Positions 10,520 through 40,400 of a stretch of 64,000 nt of DNA are shown here, piece after piece. Both the position numbers and the translations under genes were made by a program. Origin of the DNA: Deltaproteobacteria bacterium HGW-Deltaproteobacteria-14 (GTDB taxonomy: Bacteria > Myxococcota_A > UBA9042 > PHBI01); NCBI GenBank assembly GCA_002841945.1, contig PHBI01000091.1, forward strand, positions 1-64,000, written 5' to 3'. The notes under the pieces are model-generated. The model saw nothing but the letters and a program-made list of their open reading frames with translations, made no database searches and was not told the DNA's origin. Within the stretch, counting starts at the first letter, position 1. Each line of letters begins with the position of its first letter.

Positions 10520-11644
10520 GTGAAGCAGCTCTTGACCTCGACAGCGACCGTGTTCGCTATGTTCGCCGGCCCGAGCGCGGTGGCGCAGACGCCCCCCGCC
10601 ATCACCGGCTCGCCCACCATCGTCAGCCCCGATCTGCTGGAGTGGCCCGGGGACTTCCCCGAGGAGACGCCGTCGTTGACCGAGCCGACGGCCAACCGCC
10701 TGGCGGACTTCCACGGCGAGTTCTCCGACTGTGACATCGTCCTGTCGACGGCCGGTAACTACCACATGGCGCTCAAAGAGATGTGGCAGCTCTACCTGGG
10801 CAGCTACGTCGACCACCTCGACATTCGGAACTGGTTCTACACCACCAGCCCGCCGATCTCCCCGGCCCAGGTGCTGAGCGGCGTCGTTCAATTCGGCAAC
10901 CTCAACGCGCGCTGCGTGCCGCAGGTGGCCGTGGGGCCCGCTGCCGTCATGAACCAGCTGAGCGCCGCGGGGGTCAACGACGGCGCGCCCGTGCCGATCA
11001 TCCGCAACAAGGGCAACGTCATCCTGGTCAAGAAGGGCAACCCCAAGCACATCCGGACGGTCTGGGACCTCGGCCGCCGCGATGTGACGCTGGTGACGCC
11101 GCACCCGACCCTCGAGCCCGGCAGCTTCGGCAACTTCTCCGGCAGCATCTACGGCATCGCGGCCAACGACCCGAGCCCGCCGCCGGGGGTCACCGCCGAG
11201 GACCTGTTCGACATCATCTTCAACGGTCAGACGCCCTACAACCGGCACTACCAGTGGACTGACGGCGGCCGCCAAGGGTGCGGTCACGGCCACGATGACC
11301 GCGGCCGCGACGGGCGACCCCAGTGGGTGACCGGCAAGCGCATCATGCACCGCGAGCAGCCGTGGGCCATCTACAGCGGCAACGCCGACGCCGGCGTCAT
11401 CTTCTACCACCTCGCGCTCTACTTCGTGCGCACGTTCCCGGACCAGTTCGAGATCGTGCCCCTCGGCGGCACCGTAGACGATCCGCAGCCGCTGCCCGGC
11501 AACCGCGTGGGCGTGATGCAGGCGGTGCGGATCGCCGGTGACTGGACCCCGCGGCAGCTCGAGGCGCGCGAGGCGCTGATGGACGCGTTCATGAGCGACG
11601 ACTTCAGCGACATCCTCGCCTATCACGGCCTCGAGCGCCCGTAG
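10520..11644 (+). CDS. periplasmic solute-binding protein, ModA/type II-like, orphan
   Basis: A 374-residue exported binding protein. GTG at 10520 is chosen because GGAG lies 6 nt upstream and it starts a clean signal peptide (MKQLLTSTATVFAMF, cleaved near AVAQ, residue 23). No ATG start exists nearby. The body has the two-lobe pattern of molybdate- or sulfate-type binding proteins: an early STAGNYHMAL strand, NKGNVILVKKGNP in the hinge, DLGRRDVTLVTPHPTLEPGS, and later SGNADAGVIFYHLAL, matching the usual G-x-A-D-A-G-V ligand-binding turn. A Gly/His/Asp insert (QGCGHGHDDRGRDG) near residue 255 is odd and could bind metal. No permease or ATPase gene is adjacent, so it may instead feed a sensor. 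It sits between the two-component operon and the giant array. Confidence 0.75.
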   Translation: MKQLLTSTATVFAMFAGPSAVAQTPPAITGSPTIVSPDLLEWPGDFPEETPSLTEPTANRLADFHGEFSDCDIVLSTAGNYHMALKEMWQLYLGSYVDHLDIRNWFYTTSPPISPAQVLSGVVQFGNLNARCVPQVAVGPAAVMNQLSAAGVNDGAPVPIIRNKGNVILVKKGNPKHIRTVWDLGRRDVTLVTPHPTLEPGSFGNFSGSIYGIAANDPSPPPGVTAEDLFDIIFNGQTPYNRHYQWTDGGRQGCGHGHDDRGRDGRPQWVTGKRIMHREQPWAIYSGNADAGVIFYHLALYFVRTFPDQFEIVPLGGTVDDPQPLPGNRVGVMQAVRIAGDWTPRQLEAREALMDAFMSDDFSDILAYHGLERP

Positions 11645-11690
11645 CGCCCAGGTCGACCAGGACCGTCGTCCGGCATGCCGGGCGGAACGC

Positions 11691-11720
11691 GGGGAGAAGC
11701 ACGCACCGGTGCTTCTCCCC
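11691..11720. terminator. bidirectional hairpin between convergent genes
   Basis: GGGGAGAAGCAC (11691-11702) and GTGCTTCTCCCC (11709-11720) form a perfect 12-bp stem with a 6-nt loop. It lies 46 nt after the binding-protein stop and 9 nt after the stop of the last gene of the giant array, so it can serve both. Neither side has a T-run. A 12-bp palindrome, CCGGCATGCCGG, lies just before it at 11670-11681. Confidence 0.65.
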
Positions 11721-11729
11721 GGCGTCCGC

Positions 11730-12928
11730 CTACGGGGTGGCGTCGGAGGCCCGCGGGTCGGCCGGGGCCGGCGCCGCCGCGGCCGCGAGGAGCTCCCGCA
11801 CGTCGGCGACGCGCCCACCCTCGCTGGGGATGCGCTCCGCTGCGCTGAGGTAGATGCGGAACGCCGTCGCGGCGTCCGCGTCGCGCCCCTGCGCGCGCAG
11901 CGACACGCCGAGCAGGTAGGCCGCGTCGAAGGCGTCGCGCTTCGCCTCGAGCACCGCCGACAGCACGGCGACCGCCCGGTCGTGGAGCCCCTCGAGCTGA
12001 TAGAGCCGCCCGAGCGCGACCCCGGTCGCCGGGTCGTTCTTCAGCTCGAGGCTCCGCGTCAACGCGGCCTCGGCGTCGGCGTGACGCCCGGTGAGCGTCA
12101 AGAGCTGGCCGAGGCGCAGGTACGCCTCCGCCGACCCCGGCGCCAGCGCGATCGCGCGCTGCATGTGCTCGACGGCCTCCTCGAGCCGCTCGGCGCCGGC
12201 GAGCGTCGTCGCCAGGTTGGTCCGGCTCGCGACGTTGTCCTCGACCGCGATCGCCGCCTGAAACGCCGCCACCGCGTCGTCCACCCGCCCGAGCTCGGCG
12301 TAGAGCACGCCCAGGTTGTTTCGGGCCGCGAGGTTGTTTGGCCCGGCCTCGACCGCCGCCTCGAAGGCCGCGAGCGCCTCGACCCGACGCCCCGCGCGCC
12401 GCTGCAGCCGCGCCACCGCGAGGTGCGCGTAGGCGTCCGCGGGCGCGGTCTTCACCGCCTCCTCGTAGCGCGCGAGCGCCTGCACGGCGTCCCCGCGCCG
12501 CTCGGCGAGCAGCCCCGTCGCCACCAGCCGCGTGGACGCCGGCACCGCGGGCCCGCCGTCCTCCGCCAGCGCCGTCAGCGCGTAGTCGAGCCGGTCGAGC
12601 TCGGCGTCGTCGACCAGGCTCGGCCGCTGCGCCGCCCGCGTCACCGCGACGCGCATCGCCGCCCGCTGCACCGCCGGGTCCGCCGGGGCCAGCGCGTGCG
12701 CCGCCTCGAGCGCCGCCATCGCCGCCTCGAAGCTCCCCGCGTCGCTCGTCGCCCGGGCCCGCGCGAGGTGCGCCGCCACCGCCGCCGCCGTGTCGGCCGC
12801 TCGCGATCGCTCGCCCAGCGCGTTCAGCGTCACCGGCGCCAGCATCGCGATCACCGCGATCACCGGCACCGCCCGCCACAGCACGGACCCGCCGCGGCCG
12901 CTCGACCGCTTCCCGCCCCCCGCCTCCG

Positions 12929-12932
<4 letters not shown>
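11730..12932 (-). CDS. P9: membrane-anchored TPR protein, last gene of the giant array
   Basis: A 400-residue protein. A Gly/Arg/Ser-rich start is followed by one hydrophobic segment (about 20-42, ending LNALGERSR), then tetratricopeptide repeats from about 50 to 380. The repeats show the spaced W/A-L-G-Y-A-F-A-P pattern, for example AARNNLGVLYAELGRVDDAV and AYLRLGQLLTLTGRHADAE. A short Ala/Pro tail ends the protein. The TPR part is probably periplasmic and could organise assembly or export of the large surface proteins encoded upstream. The ATG overlaps the TGA of P8 as ATGA, so translation is coupled; a GTG 9 nt earlier is less likely to be the start. Confidence 0.85.
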
Positions 12933-32181
<19,249 letters not shown>

Positions 32182-32185
<4 letters not shown>

Positions 32186-34893
32186 GGGGTCTCCACCGTC
32201 GCGCGGACCGTGATGATGTAATCTCCGACCGCGGCGCCGCCGGCGCCGACGACGACGCGCAGGGTCTGCGCGGCGCCCACCGTCAGCCCGCCGACGCGGG
32301 CGAAGCGCTCGACGCCGCTGTCGTCGTCCGACGCGAGCAGCGTCGGGGTCGGGCCGCCGTCGTCCCAGACCTCGAGCGTCGTATCCAGTGACGCGCCGCA
32401 GAAGCTGGTCGTCACGACGTCGTAGCGCCCCTCGCCGAGGGTCAGCTGGAAGCTGTCGCGGTCGTAGGGGACGTCGATCGCGCCGTGGACGCGCTGGCTC
32501 AGCAGCAGCGCGACCGGCGGGGCCTGGGGGCTCGCGGGCTCGGGGGCCGTCAGGCGCGGCACGCACAGGGCGGTGGCGCCGCTCGGGTCGCAGACCTGGT
32601 CCGAGCACAGGCACGGCTCCGCGGCGCTGCAGCCGCTCACGCTGGCCGCGATGGTGTAGGTCCCGACGGAGCCGGCCTCGCCGGTGACGCGCACGTAGTA
32701 GGTGCCGTCGGCGGGCACGGCGTAGCCGGCGAGCCGCGCGTGGGTCCCGCCGGCGCCGTCGTCGCGGGCCAGCGCCAGCTCGGTGGTGCCGTCGCTCGCG
32801 TAGAGGCGCAGGGCGCTGTCGATGGCGCCGCTGCTGCCGGCGTCGTCGCAGGCCGGCGCGGTCGTGACGTCGAGGGCCGCGCCGGCGGTCAGCTGGAGCG
32901 CGAACCAGTCCTGGTCCGAGGGCGAGACGAGGCGCGCCAGGACGGGCTTGTCGAGGGTCAGCGGGGTCGCCGCGGCGACCCCGTCGTCGGGCTCGCTGGC
33001 GACCGGCAGGGCCGGCCGGCAGGTCCCCGCCCCGGCGCCACCGGTCCCGCACGACAGGGTGGCGCAGCCGCAGTCGGCGTCGGTGACGCAGGCGGGCGCG
33101 TCGCGGGTGCTGAGGGTGACGAAGTAGCTGGCCGCGTCGACGCCCCCGATGGAGCCGATGGCGACGTGGTAGGTCCCGTCGACCTCGGCGCGGGCGCCGC
33201 TGACGGAGGCCCAGGCGTTGTCGCCGCCCGAGGACACGGTGACGCCCCCGGCGGGGCGCACGATGGTGATCGAGGTGGCAGCGACGCTGCCGCAGTGGGG
33301 CTCGGTCACGACGTCGATGAGCTGGCCCGCCGCCGCGCTGAAGGCGTACCAGTCGGTGTCGGCGCCGTGGTCGAGGGTGCCGAGGATCCGCACCCCGGCG
33401 GCGCTGACGGCCAGCGGGATGGCGCCCCCGATGGCGTCGTTCGGGGCGCCGGTCTCGCAGAAGTCGGGGGCGACCGCGTCGCACAGCTCGCGCCCGACGC
33501 CCACGCACTGGCCGCTCGCGCAGCTGTCGTTGTCGGTGCACGGGTCGCCGTCGTCGCAGGTCGCGCGGTCGTGCAGCGAGACCAGGGCACACTCGCCGCT
33601 CGCGGCGTCGCAGGTGTCGACGGCGCAGGTGGCGCCCGGGTCCGAGCACACCTGGAGCTGGACCTCGCAGCGCAGCCCGCCGGCGACCTGGACGCACACG
33701 CCGGCCGCGGCGCTGCAGGCGTCGCCGTCGTCGCAGGGGGCGCCCGGCTGCTTGTTCGCGCAGGCGCCGCAGAGGTCGACCTCGCCGCCGCAGATGGCGT
33801 CGGTGCAGTCGTCGTGGCCGGTGCACGGGTCGCCGTCGTTGCACGGCATCCCGTTGGCGCGCGCGACGATGGCGCAGGCCCCGGTCTCGGCCTCGCACAC
33901 GCCGACGAGACAGGCGCTGTCGAGGTCGTGGCAGTCGACCGAGGCGCCGACGCAGCTGCCGGCCTGGCACGCGTCGTTGACGGTGCAGAGGTCGCCGTCG
34001 CTGCAGGGCAGCCCCGAGGGCAGGGCGGCGCGGCCGCAGGTGCCGGTGGTCGGGTCGCAGCGCCCCTCGAGGCACGCGGTGTCGAGGCTCGTGCAGTCGA
34101 GGTCGACCGGGGTGCCGACGCAGAAGCCCTTCTCGCAGCGGTCGGCGCTGGTGCAGAGGTCGCCGTCGTCGCAGCTGGCCCCGGCGGCGGCGTCGCAGCA
34201 CGCCGCGTCGCAGGTCCGGGCGGTGCCGGCGCAGACGCCGCTGGCGCAGCGGTCGTTGATCGTGGCGGCGTCGCCGTCGCTGCAGGGGGAGCCGTCGGGG
34301 GAGAAGACCGCCCCGCCGCAGATGCCCGCGAGGCAGCTCTCGCCGACGCTGCAGGCGTCCTGGTCGTCGCAGCTCGAGCCGTCGCTTCGGGGGTGGGCCA
34401 CGCAGGCGCCGGCGTCGCAGACCCCGACGGCGCAGGTGGCGGCGAGGTCGCTGCAGTCCATGGCGGTCCCGCGACAGATGTGCCCGTCGCAGGTGTCGCC
34501 GACGGTGCACGGGTCGCCGTCGTCGCAGCTGTCGCCGCTCACCAGCCCGGCGCAGCCCACCGCGGTCGCCCCGCCGTCGCCGCCGATGGCGTCCGGCGCG
34601 TGGCACACGTCGAGCCCGACGCAGCTGCCGGCGCGGCACTCGTCGTCGACCGTGCAGGCGACGCCGTCGTCGCACACCGTGCCGTTGGCGACCGGGCGCC
34701 CGACGCACACGTTGTCGCCGCAGCGGTCGTTGATCGTGCACGAGTCGCCGTCGTCGCAGGCCGACCCGTCGGCGACCCCGTGGCAGAAGTCGTCCTGGAT
34801 GCTCCGGACGTCGCTCCGGCAGCCGGCCGCGAGGGCGAGCATGGCCAAAGCGCCCGTGAGGATCACGGCGCGGGCTGAGAGGCGAGCGAACAT
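32182..34893 (-). CDS. P6: Cys-rich repeat lipoprotein with three PPC-like domains
   Basis: A 903-residue lipoprotein. ATG at 34893 directly follows the P5 stop with no gap, with GGAG 7 nt upstream inside P5. The signal peptide ends LALAAGC (Cys25). Residues 30-470 hold about ten Cys-rich units of the form CDDGDPCT..D.C..G.C.G. From about 475 on there are three beta-sandwich domains of the bacterial pre-peptidase C-terminal type, marked by DTDWYAF, DQDWFAL and YDRDSFQL and by typical endings such as GTYTIAASV, each separated by a short Cys-rich linker. PPC domains often aid surface attachment or folding of secreted enzymes, but no catalytic domain is visible here. It is probably a surface scaffold or adaptor. 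Confidence 0.85.
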
Positions 34894-37800
34894 CTAGTGC
34901 TCCTGGACCGGCCGCGAGCGGTAGCGGAAGTAGACGATGATGTCCTCGATGACCGGGCGCTGGTCCTCGGAGAGGCCCTCCCCGGCGATCCAGGCGTTCG
35001 CCGTGTTCGCTTCGCCGACCTGAAGGGGGATGATCATGCGCATGTCCTGGCTCGCCAGGGCGCGGTCGCGGGCGAAGTAGCGCCAGCAGGGGGCGGCCTC
35101 GAGCTCGCCGCCGACCTCTTCGAAGTTGGTGCAGGCGGTGAACGGGCCGCCCCGGGTGAAGAAGGCCGGGGGGCTGTCCTGCAGGGCGTTCGGGTGCTGG
35201 GGCGCGTAGCCGACGGTCCAGGTGTGGATCGGGAAGGCGACGATCGGGGTCGTGCCGACCTCGGTCTGGATCGAGGCGGGAGCACAGGAGCGGATGTAGT
35301 CCGTCGCGCCCCGGATGAGCTCGTAGCGCACCCCCTGGCTCGCGTCGGGCAGGTTGTGCCCGACGACGTTGACGGCGTGGGTCCCGAGGTCGATGCCGGA
35401 CACGTCGTTCGGCTTGCGGGCGTCGAGCTTGTGGTTGCAGCTGAGCGGGTCGATGAGCCAGGTGGGGCCGCCGGCGGCGTTGTCCTGGAGCGTGATCGGC
35501 ATCGGCAGCGGCAGCTCGATCTGGTCGACGACCTGGGCGGCGCGGAAGCGGCGCTTGAGGTAGGGCGGGCTCGTGATGATGTTGTGGAACTGCTCACCGG
35601 CGGTCAGGACCTCGCCGGTGCGGGCGTCGACGATGTCGCGCAGCTGCGGGAAGAGCTGCTCGCGGACCGAGTAGCGGAGCGTCTCGAGGTTGTTGACGTA
35701 GTCGCAGTCGAGGCCGGACAGCCCGCAGTAGTCGCGCTCGCGCTGGTCGAGCTGGGAGACGAAGCCCGAGACGTCGTCGAGGGTCACCAGCGCCAGCATC
35801 TGGGCGACGAGGTTGGTCGCGTCCCCCTCGCTGAGGTTGTAGTGGTGGATGAACGCCATCGTCATCTTGTAGGTGAACAGCAGCACGTCCTCGAAGGCGA
35901 CCGAGCCGTCCCGGGCGAGGGCCTCGCCGGTCAGGAGGTTGCCGGACTCGCGCCCCACGAGGTGCTGGGCGATGAAGAGCGTCTCGTCGCTGAAGCGGTC
36001 GGCGGCGGCCTGGGCCTGGTAGACCAGGTCGAGCATCTGCAGGTCGAGGTTGAAGGCGGCCTGGGTGAGGTTGTTGAGCTCGTCGATGAGGCTGTCGACG
36101 TCGCGGACGCCGGCCTCGAGGTCGCCGATGGTGCCGGCGAGGTCGGTGAGCCGGTCGAGCTCGGCGTCGGAGACGTCGCGCGCGAACTCGACGATGTACT
36201 TGCCGATGTTGACGGCGATCTCGACGCCGTTGAAGCCGAGGTGGAGGCTGGAGCCCACGAGGGACCCGGCGATGTGCTGGGGGCAGTCGGTGCCGACCGC
36301 GAGCCCGGCGATGATGGTGCAGTCGACGCTGTCGGCGGCCTCGAGCGCGGCCTCCTGTAGGGCGTTGCTGATCTCGATGTAGACCGTCGCCGCGTCGATG
36401 AGCGGCTTGAAGAGCCCGAAGTCGAGGCCGGTCTTGATGACGAACAGCTTGTGGGCCTCTTGGATGGCGATGATGTTGGCGTTGAGCTGCTTGGCCAGGG
36501 TCTCGACGCTGCCGATGACGATGCGGCGCTCGCGATCGTTGGCGGCGCGCTCTTGCAGCAGCGCCCCCATCTGGCCGCCGACGCAGGGGCGGGTGGCGCC
36601 GTTGATGGCCAGCGCGCCGTCGACCAGGATCCAGGACGGCGTGCTCGAGGGCATGACGCAGGTCGGGCCGTTCGTGACCGCGTCGTCGCCGCTCTGATCG
36701 ACGACCTTGTCGGTCTCGGTCGCGAAGGCCTTCAGCACGTCGTCGACGACGTACTTGGTCTCGAGCGTCTTGCACTGGCTCTCGTAGAGGAGGTCGTACT
36801 CATCGGCGCAGCGCAGGTCGGAGAAGCCGCTGCAGTCCGTCGGCACGTCGTCGCCCGTCGTGAGGCGGCAGTCGCGGACGGCCTTCCACCCGTCGGCGCC
36901 CTTGAAGGCCGCCAGCATGTTGGAGCAGGTGTCTCGGCTCGGGTCCCCGCAGATGTCGTTGAGGGAGTCCTGCAGGTCGAAGCGGGCGTCCTTGAGGCTC
37001 TCCTCGAGGCTGTCGAGGTCGCTGAGCGCGCTCTGCATCTGCTCGACGGCGTCGCCCACCGCGCCGCGGGCGTCGCCGACGAGGCCTCCCTCGCCGTCCT
37101 CGCCTACGAGGACCGAGCGGAAGGCCCTCCAGTTGGTGACCGCGGGGTCGCCGTTCTCGAAGAAGACCTGGTTGGCGGTGACGCCGAGCTCGTTCTTGAC
37201 CGGGTTGAGCTTGCTCAGGATGCGCTGGCCGCGCGTGAGCACCGGGACGGCCTCGCCGCGGTAGGCGAACAGCTCGCCCTGCCAGCGGGCCTGCAGCACG
37301 AAGAGGTAGACCTGGACGAGGTACTCTTGCTGCATCAGGTGGTGGGCGTAGCGGTAGTCGGCCTCGCTGGTGGAGGCGAAGACGCGGCGCTCGAGGTCGA
37401 CGAGCTCGCCGACGGCGTCGAGGCGGTCGCTCGCGACCGTCTGCATGATCGTCAGCCAGTCGTTGCCGATCTGCTTGAAGCTGCGGGCCGGCCACTGGAA
37501 CAGCACGCTGGCGGCTGCGTCGCCCGCGATGAGCTCGAGGACCTCGTCGTAGCGCTTGACCGCAGTGCGCAGCGCGTCGGCCTTGTAGGACAGCGCCGAG
37601 CCCTGGGCGAAGGGGTCGAGCTCGTTGCGGAAGAGCACCATGAAGGCGTCGGAGCGCGCGCGGTCCCCCTCGAACTTCTTGGTCTGGGCCAGGTTCAGCC
37701 AGAAGCGGTTGTGCTCCTGGAGGGCGAAGAGGTCGCGGTAGTCGAAGCCCCCGGCGCCCGCCAGGTAGGCCGCGTCGGGGCAGCCGTCGGTGACCAGGGT

Positions 37801-40398
37801 GTCGAGGCAGAAGGCGTCGGGGGTGACCCCGGCCGGGACCCCGGTGCCGGTCGACAGCGCGTCGAAGTCGACCCAGCCCTTGAGGATGGCCTTCTCATGC
37901 AGCGCGAGGCCGCAGCGGAGGTCCGCCTCGTCGATGCACCCCGGGGGGGGCGACGGGTCGTTCGGGTCGCAGGTCACGACCCACGGCGAGAGGAAGTCGT
38001 AGATGTTGAGGTGGGCCTGCTGGACCTCACCGCCGGTGGCCACCGTGTCGAGGGGGTCGTTGGGGTCGTCGCCGAAGGCCGCCGGGTCGAGGGCGCGCAG
38101 GCCGAGGTCGATGGCGTCGTTGAACTCGACCAGATCCGGGAAGATGGACACGCGGCCGAGGGGGTTGTTGGTGGTCGCTGCGCCGCGACGGCGGACGAGG
38201 GTCATGTAGGTGTCGAAGCTCGCCTTGCTGCCGAAGGCGAGGCGGTGGATCCCCGAGGGGCCGTCGCACTCGGCGGGCACGGTGACGTCGTCGAGGGCCT
38301 GGAAGTCGGCGTCGAAGCCCGCGGGCGCGGCGCCCACGGCCCCGTCGACCGGCAGCTCCGAGTCGTCGCCGCCCTTCTGATCGAGGATGAAGCCGCCCTC
38401 GAGGGTGATGTCCTCGGCCGGGACGAGCCCGAAGATCGTCTCGCGGTAGATGCCGCTGTAGCGGCCGATGGCGGCGTCGAAGGGACCGAAGAACTCGATG
38501 CGCCGGCGGATGTCGCGGCCGAAGAGGTTGCGCACGCAGGAGGCGGCCGTCCCTCCGCCGGTGGCCCCGCAGTCGCCGCCGTCGGCGTCGAGCTGGAAGT
38601 TCGCGGGGATGTCGATGACGCCGACGATGCGCAGGCGCCCCAGATCCGGCGAGTAGATGCCGACGAACGGGATCTCGTCGGGCTGGTTGGGGCCGGCGCC
38701 GCCGCGGGTGAAGGCGAGCGCGGTGGCGCCGTGGAGCGAGCCGTGGACGAGCTGCCCCTCGGTGATGTCGACGAAGCCGATGTCGTCCTGGGCGTTGAGC
38801 TGGTGGGCGGCCATCAGCTCGTTCCAGTGCCGGCTCTGATCGGGGTAGACCTTCAGGCGCATCCCGAAGGTCAGCGGGCGGTTGCCGTTGAGCGAGTTGA
38901 CGGGGCTCCCGACGTAGACCGTGAGGTTGCCGACGTACTCGCCGGACGGGGACGCCTTGGTGTAGACGACGGGGATCGAGTCGCTGTCGCCGTTGTCGAA
39001 GATGAGGCGCACGACCGCCGGGTAGACCCCGGGGGAGAGGTCGTCGGCGACGGCCTCCTCGAGCTCGACGCGGATGCTCGGCTGGCCCCCGGCGTTGACG
39101 GTGCCGAAGGGGGCGACCGGGCGGATCCACTCCTCGCTCGGATCGATCAGGCAGTCGTCCTGGCGGCGCGTACACTGCCCCTCGGTCTCGTCGGCGCTCC
39201 GCGCGTTGGCGTCGGAGCAGTCGACGAAGGGCTTGAGGCAGCTCGCGTCCTGCTTGAGGCCGTAGGTGATCTCCATGCGGTAGCCGAACGCCACCGAGCT
39301 GTTGCCGATCACCTGGCGCTTGGTGATGAGGTCCATGATGGCGAGCTGCGAGCTCTGGAAGGACTGGACGCCGTTGAGCGCCATCGTGTCGCTCACGAAG
39401 CGGATGGCGTAGGCCTGGGGGTCGAAGGTGAAGCCCTCGTCGGCGTCGGGGGGGGGCAGGGCGCGGCAGGTGTTGGTCGCGCTGCAGGTCCAGCCGGAGT
39501 CCGGGCAGTCGATGGCGCGGTAGCAGTTCGGGGCACAGCGACCGAGAAAGCAGTAGGCGCCGGCCGGGCACTCGCGGTCGACCTGGCAGGTGGACCGCGT
39601 CACGTCGACGCTCTCGCAGCGGCCGCGGGAGAAGTCGCAGACCTTGAGCGCGCCAGTGCAGCGGCGGTCGAGGGCGCCAAACGTCGACTCGCGCGAGGCG
39701 ATGAGCCCGCAGTCGCGCTGGCAGATGTTGAGCGCCTCGTCGCAGTACACGCCCGCGCCGCACTGCTCGTCGTTGTCGCAGCAGGTGACGTCGGGGTCGA
39801 GGGGCTCGAGGACCCCGGTGGCGAGGTCGCGCTGGCAGCCGCGCTGCTCGAGGAAGGCCAGCACGCACAGGTCGAGGTCGAAGATGTCGAAGCGGCGGTC
39901 GCCGGTCTGATCGAGCAGCAGGTTGAGGTTGCGCTCGAGGGAGCACTCGTTGGCGCTGAACGTCGGCGCCGTGCGGTCGAGGTAGTGGGTGACGCACAGG
40001 TCGAGCAGGTTCAGGTCGACCCGGAAGCGCCCGGGGGCGCAGTAGAAGGTCGGCCCGGCGCTGTCGTAGGAGTCGCCGGAGACGCAGGTCTCGCCGATGG
40101 CGCAGGCGGTGGGATCGGCGGTGGGGACGAGCGCCGCCGGGTCGGCGCAGGGCGCCTCGCACAGGCCGCTGCCGTCGGCCTGGGCGACGCAGATGACGGC
40201 GTAGAGGTTCTGCGCGCAGTCCGCGTCACCGGCGCAGACCTCGCCGCGGCCGCCCGCGGCGGTGCACGCGTTGTCGACCGAGGAGGTCGGCTCGGCGGCG
40301 CTGGCGCTGCCGGCGATGAGCGCGATGAGCGCGAAGGGCAGCAGGGACGGCAAGCGCGCGAGGGCGCGCGTGGGGCGCGTGGGATGGCCGGTCGCCAT
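34894..40398 (-). CDS. P5: large exported protein with dockerin-like loops and TcA-like C-terminal half
   Basis: An 1834-residue protein. The start at 40398 follows the P4 stop by 2 nt, with GGAGGG 8 nt upstream, and opens a Sec signal peptide (MATGHPTRPTRALARL..., cleaved near SASA, residue 34). Cys-rich units fill 40-120 and 185-305. Between them two similar segments (126-142, 158-187) include LLDQTGDRRFDIFDLDLCVL, a dockerin-like calcium loop with its helix. About 310-850 is a mixed beta region. From about 900 on it is helical, with coiled coils, a Gly-rich hydrophobic patch (IAGLAVGTDC...), and a C-terminus with LPLPMPITLQ and EDIIVYFRYRSR, recalling the end of TcA toxin subunits. The TcA link is weak and rests on layout plus short motifs. 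No enzyme motif seen. Confidence 0.8.
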   Translation of the reverse strand: MATGHPTRPTRALARLPSLLPFALIALIAGSASAAEPTSSVDNACTAAGGRGEVCAGDADCAQNLYAVICVAQADGSGLCEAPCADPAALVPTADPTACAIGETCVSGDSYDSAGPTFYCAPGRFRVDLNLLDLCVTHYLDRTAPTFSANECSLERNLNLLLDQTGDRRFDIFDLDLCVLAFLEQRGCQRDLATGVLEPLDPDVTCCDNDEQCGAGVYCDEALNICQRDCGLIASRESTFGALDRRCTGALKVCDFSRGRCESVDVTRSTCQVDRECPAGAYCFLGRCAPNCYRAIDCPDSGWTCSATNTCRALPPPDADEGFTFDPQAYAIRFVSDTMALNGVQSFQSSQLAIMDLITKRQVIGNSSVAFGYRMEITYGLKQDASCLKPFVDCSDANARSADETEGQCTRRQDDCLIDPSEEWIRPVAPFGTVNAGGQPSIRVELEEAVADDLSPGVYPAVVRLIFDNGDSDSIPVVYTKASPSGEYVGNLTVYVGSPVNSLNGNRPLTFGMRLKVYPDQSRHWNELMAAHQLNAQDDIGFVDITEGQLVHGSLHGATALAFTRGGAGPNQPDEIPFVGIYSPDLGRLRIVGVIDIPANFQLDADGGDCGATGGGTAASCVRNLFGRDIRRRIEFFGPFDAAIGRYSGIYRETIFGLVPAEDITLEGGFILDQKGGDDSELPVDGAVGAAPAGFDADFQALDDVTVPAECDGPSGIHRLAFGSKASFDTYMTLVRRRGAATTNNPLGRVSIFPDLVEFNDAIDLGLRALDPAAFGDDPNDPLDTVATGGEVQQAHLNIYDFLSPWVVTCDPNDPSPPPGCIDEADLRCGLALHEKAILKGWVDFDALSTGTGVPAGVTPDAFCLDTLVTDGCPDAAYLAGAGGFDYRDLFALQEHNRFWLNLAQTKKFEGDRARSDAFMVLFRNELDPFAQGSALSYKADALRTAVKRYDEVLELIAGDAAASVLFQWPARSFKQIGNDWLTIMQTVASDRLDAVGELVDLERRVFASTSEADYRYAHHLMQQEYLVQVYLFVLQARWQGELFAYRGEAVPVLTRGQRILSKLNPVKNELGVTANQVFFENGDPAVTNWRAFRSVLVGEDGEGGLVGDARGAVGDAVEQMQSALSDLDSLEESLKDARFDLQDSLNDICGDPSRDTCSNMLAAFKGADGWKAVRDCRLTTGDDVPTDCSGFSDLRCADEYDLLYESQCKTLETKYVVDDVLKAFATETDKVVDQSGDDAVTNGPTCVMPSSTPSWILVDGALAINGATRPCVGGQMGALLQERAANDRERRIVIGSVETLAKQLNANIIAIQEAHKLFVIKTGLDFGLFKPLIDAATVYIEISNALQEAALEAADSVDCTIIAGLAVGTDCPQHIAGSLVGSSLHLGFNGVEIAVNIGKYIVEFARDVSDAELDRLTDLAGTIGDLEAGVRDVDSLIDELNNLTQAAFNLDLQMLDLVYQAQAAADRFSDETLFIAQHLVGRESGNLLTGEALARDGSVAFEDVLLFTYKMTMAFIHHYNLSEGDATNLVAQMLALVTLDDVSGFVSQLDQRERDYCGLSGLDCDYVNNLETLRYSVREQLFPQLRDIVDARTGEVLTAGEQFHNIITSPPYLKRRFRAAQVVDQIELPLPMPITLQDNAAGGPTWLIDPLSCNHKLDARKPNDVSGIDLGTHAVNVVGHNLPDASQGVRYELIRGATDYIRSCAPASIQTEVGTTPIVAFPIHTWTVGYAPQHPNALQDSPPAFFTRGGPFTACTNFEEVGGELEAAPCWRYFARDRALASQDMRMIIPLQVGEANTANAWIAGEGLSEDQRPVIEDIIVYFRYRSRPVQEH

Positions 40399-40400
40399 GT

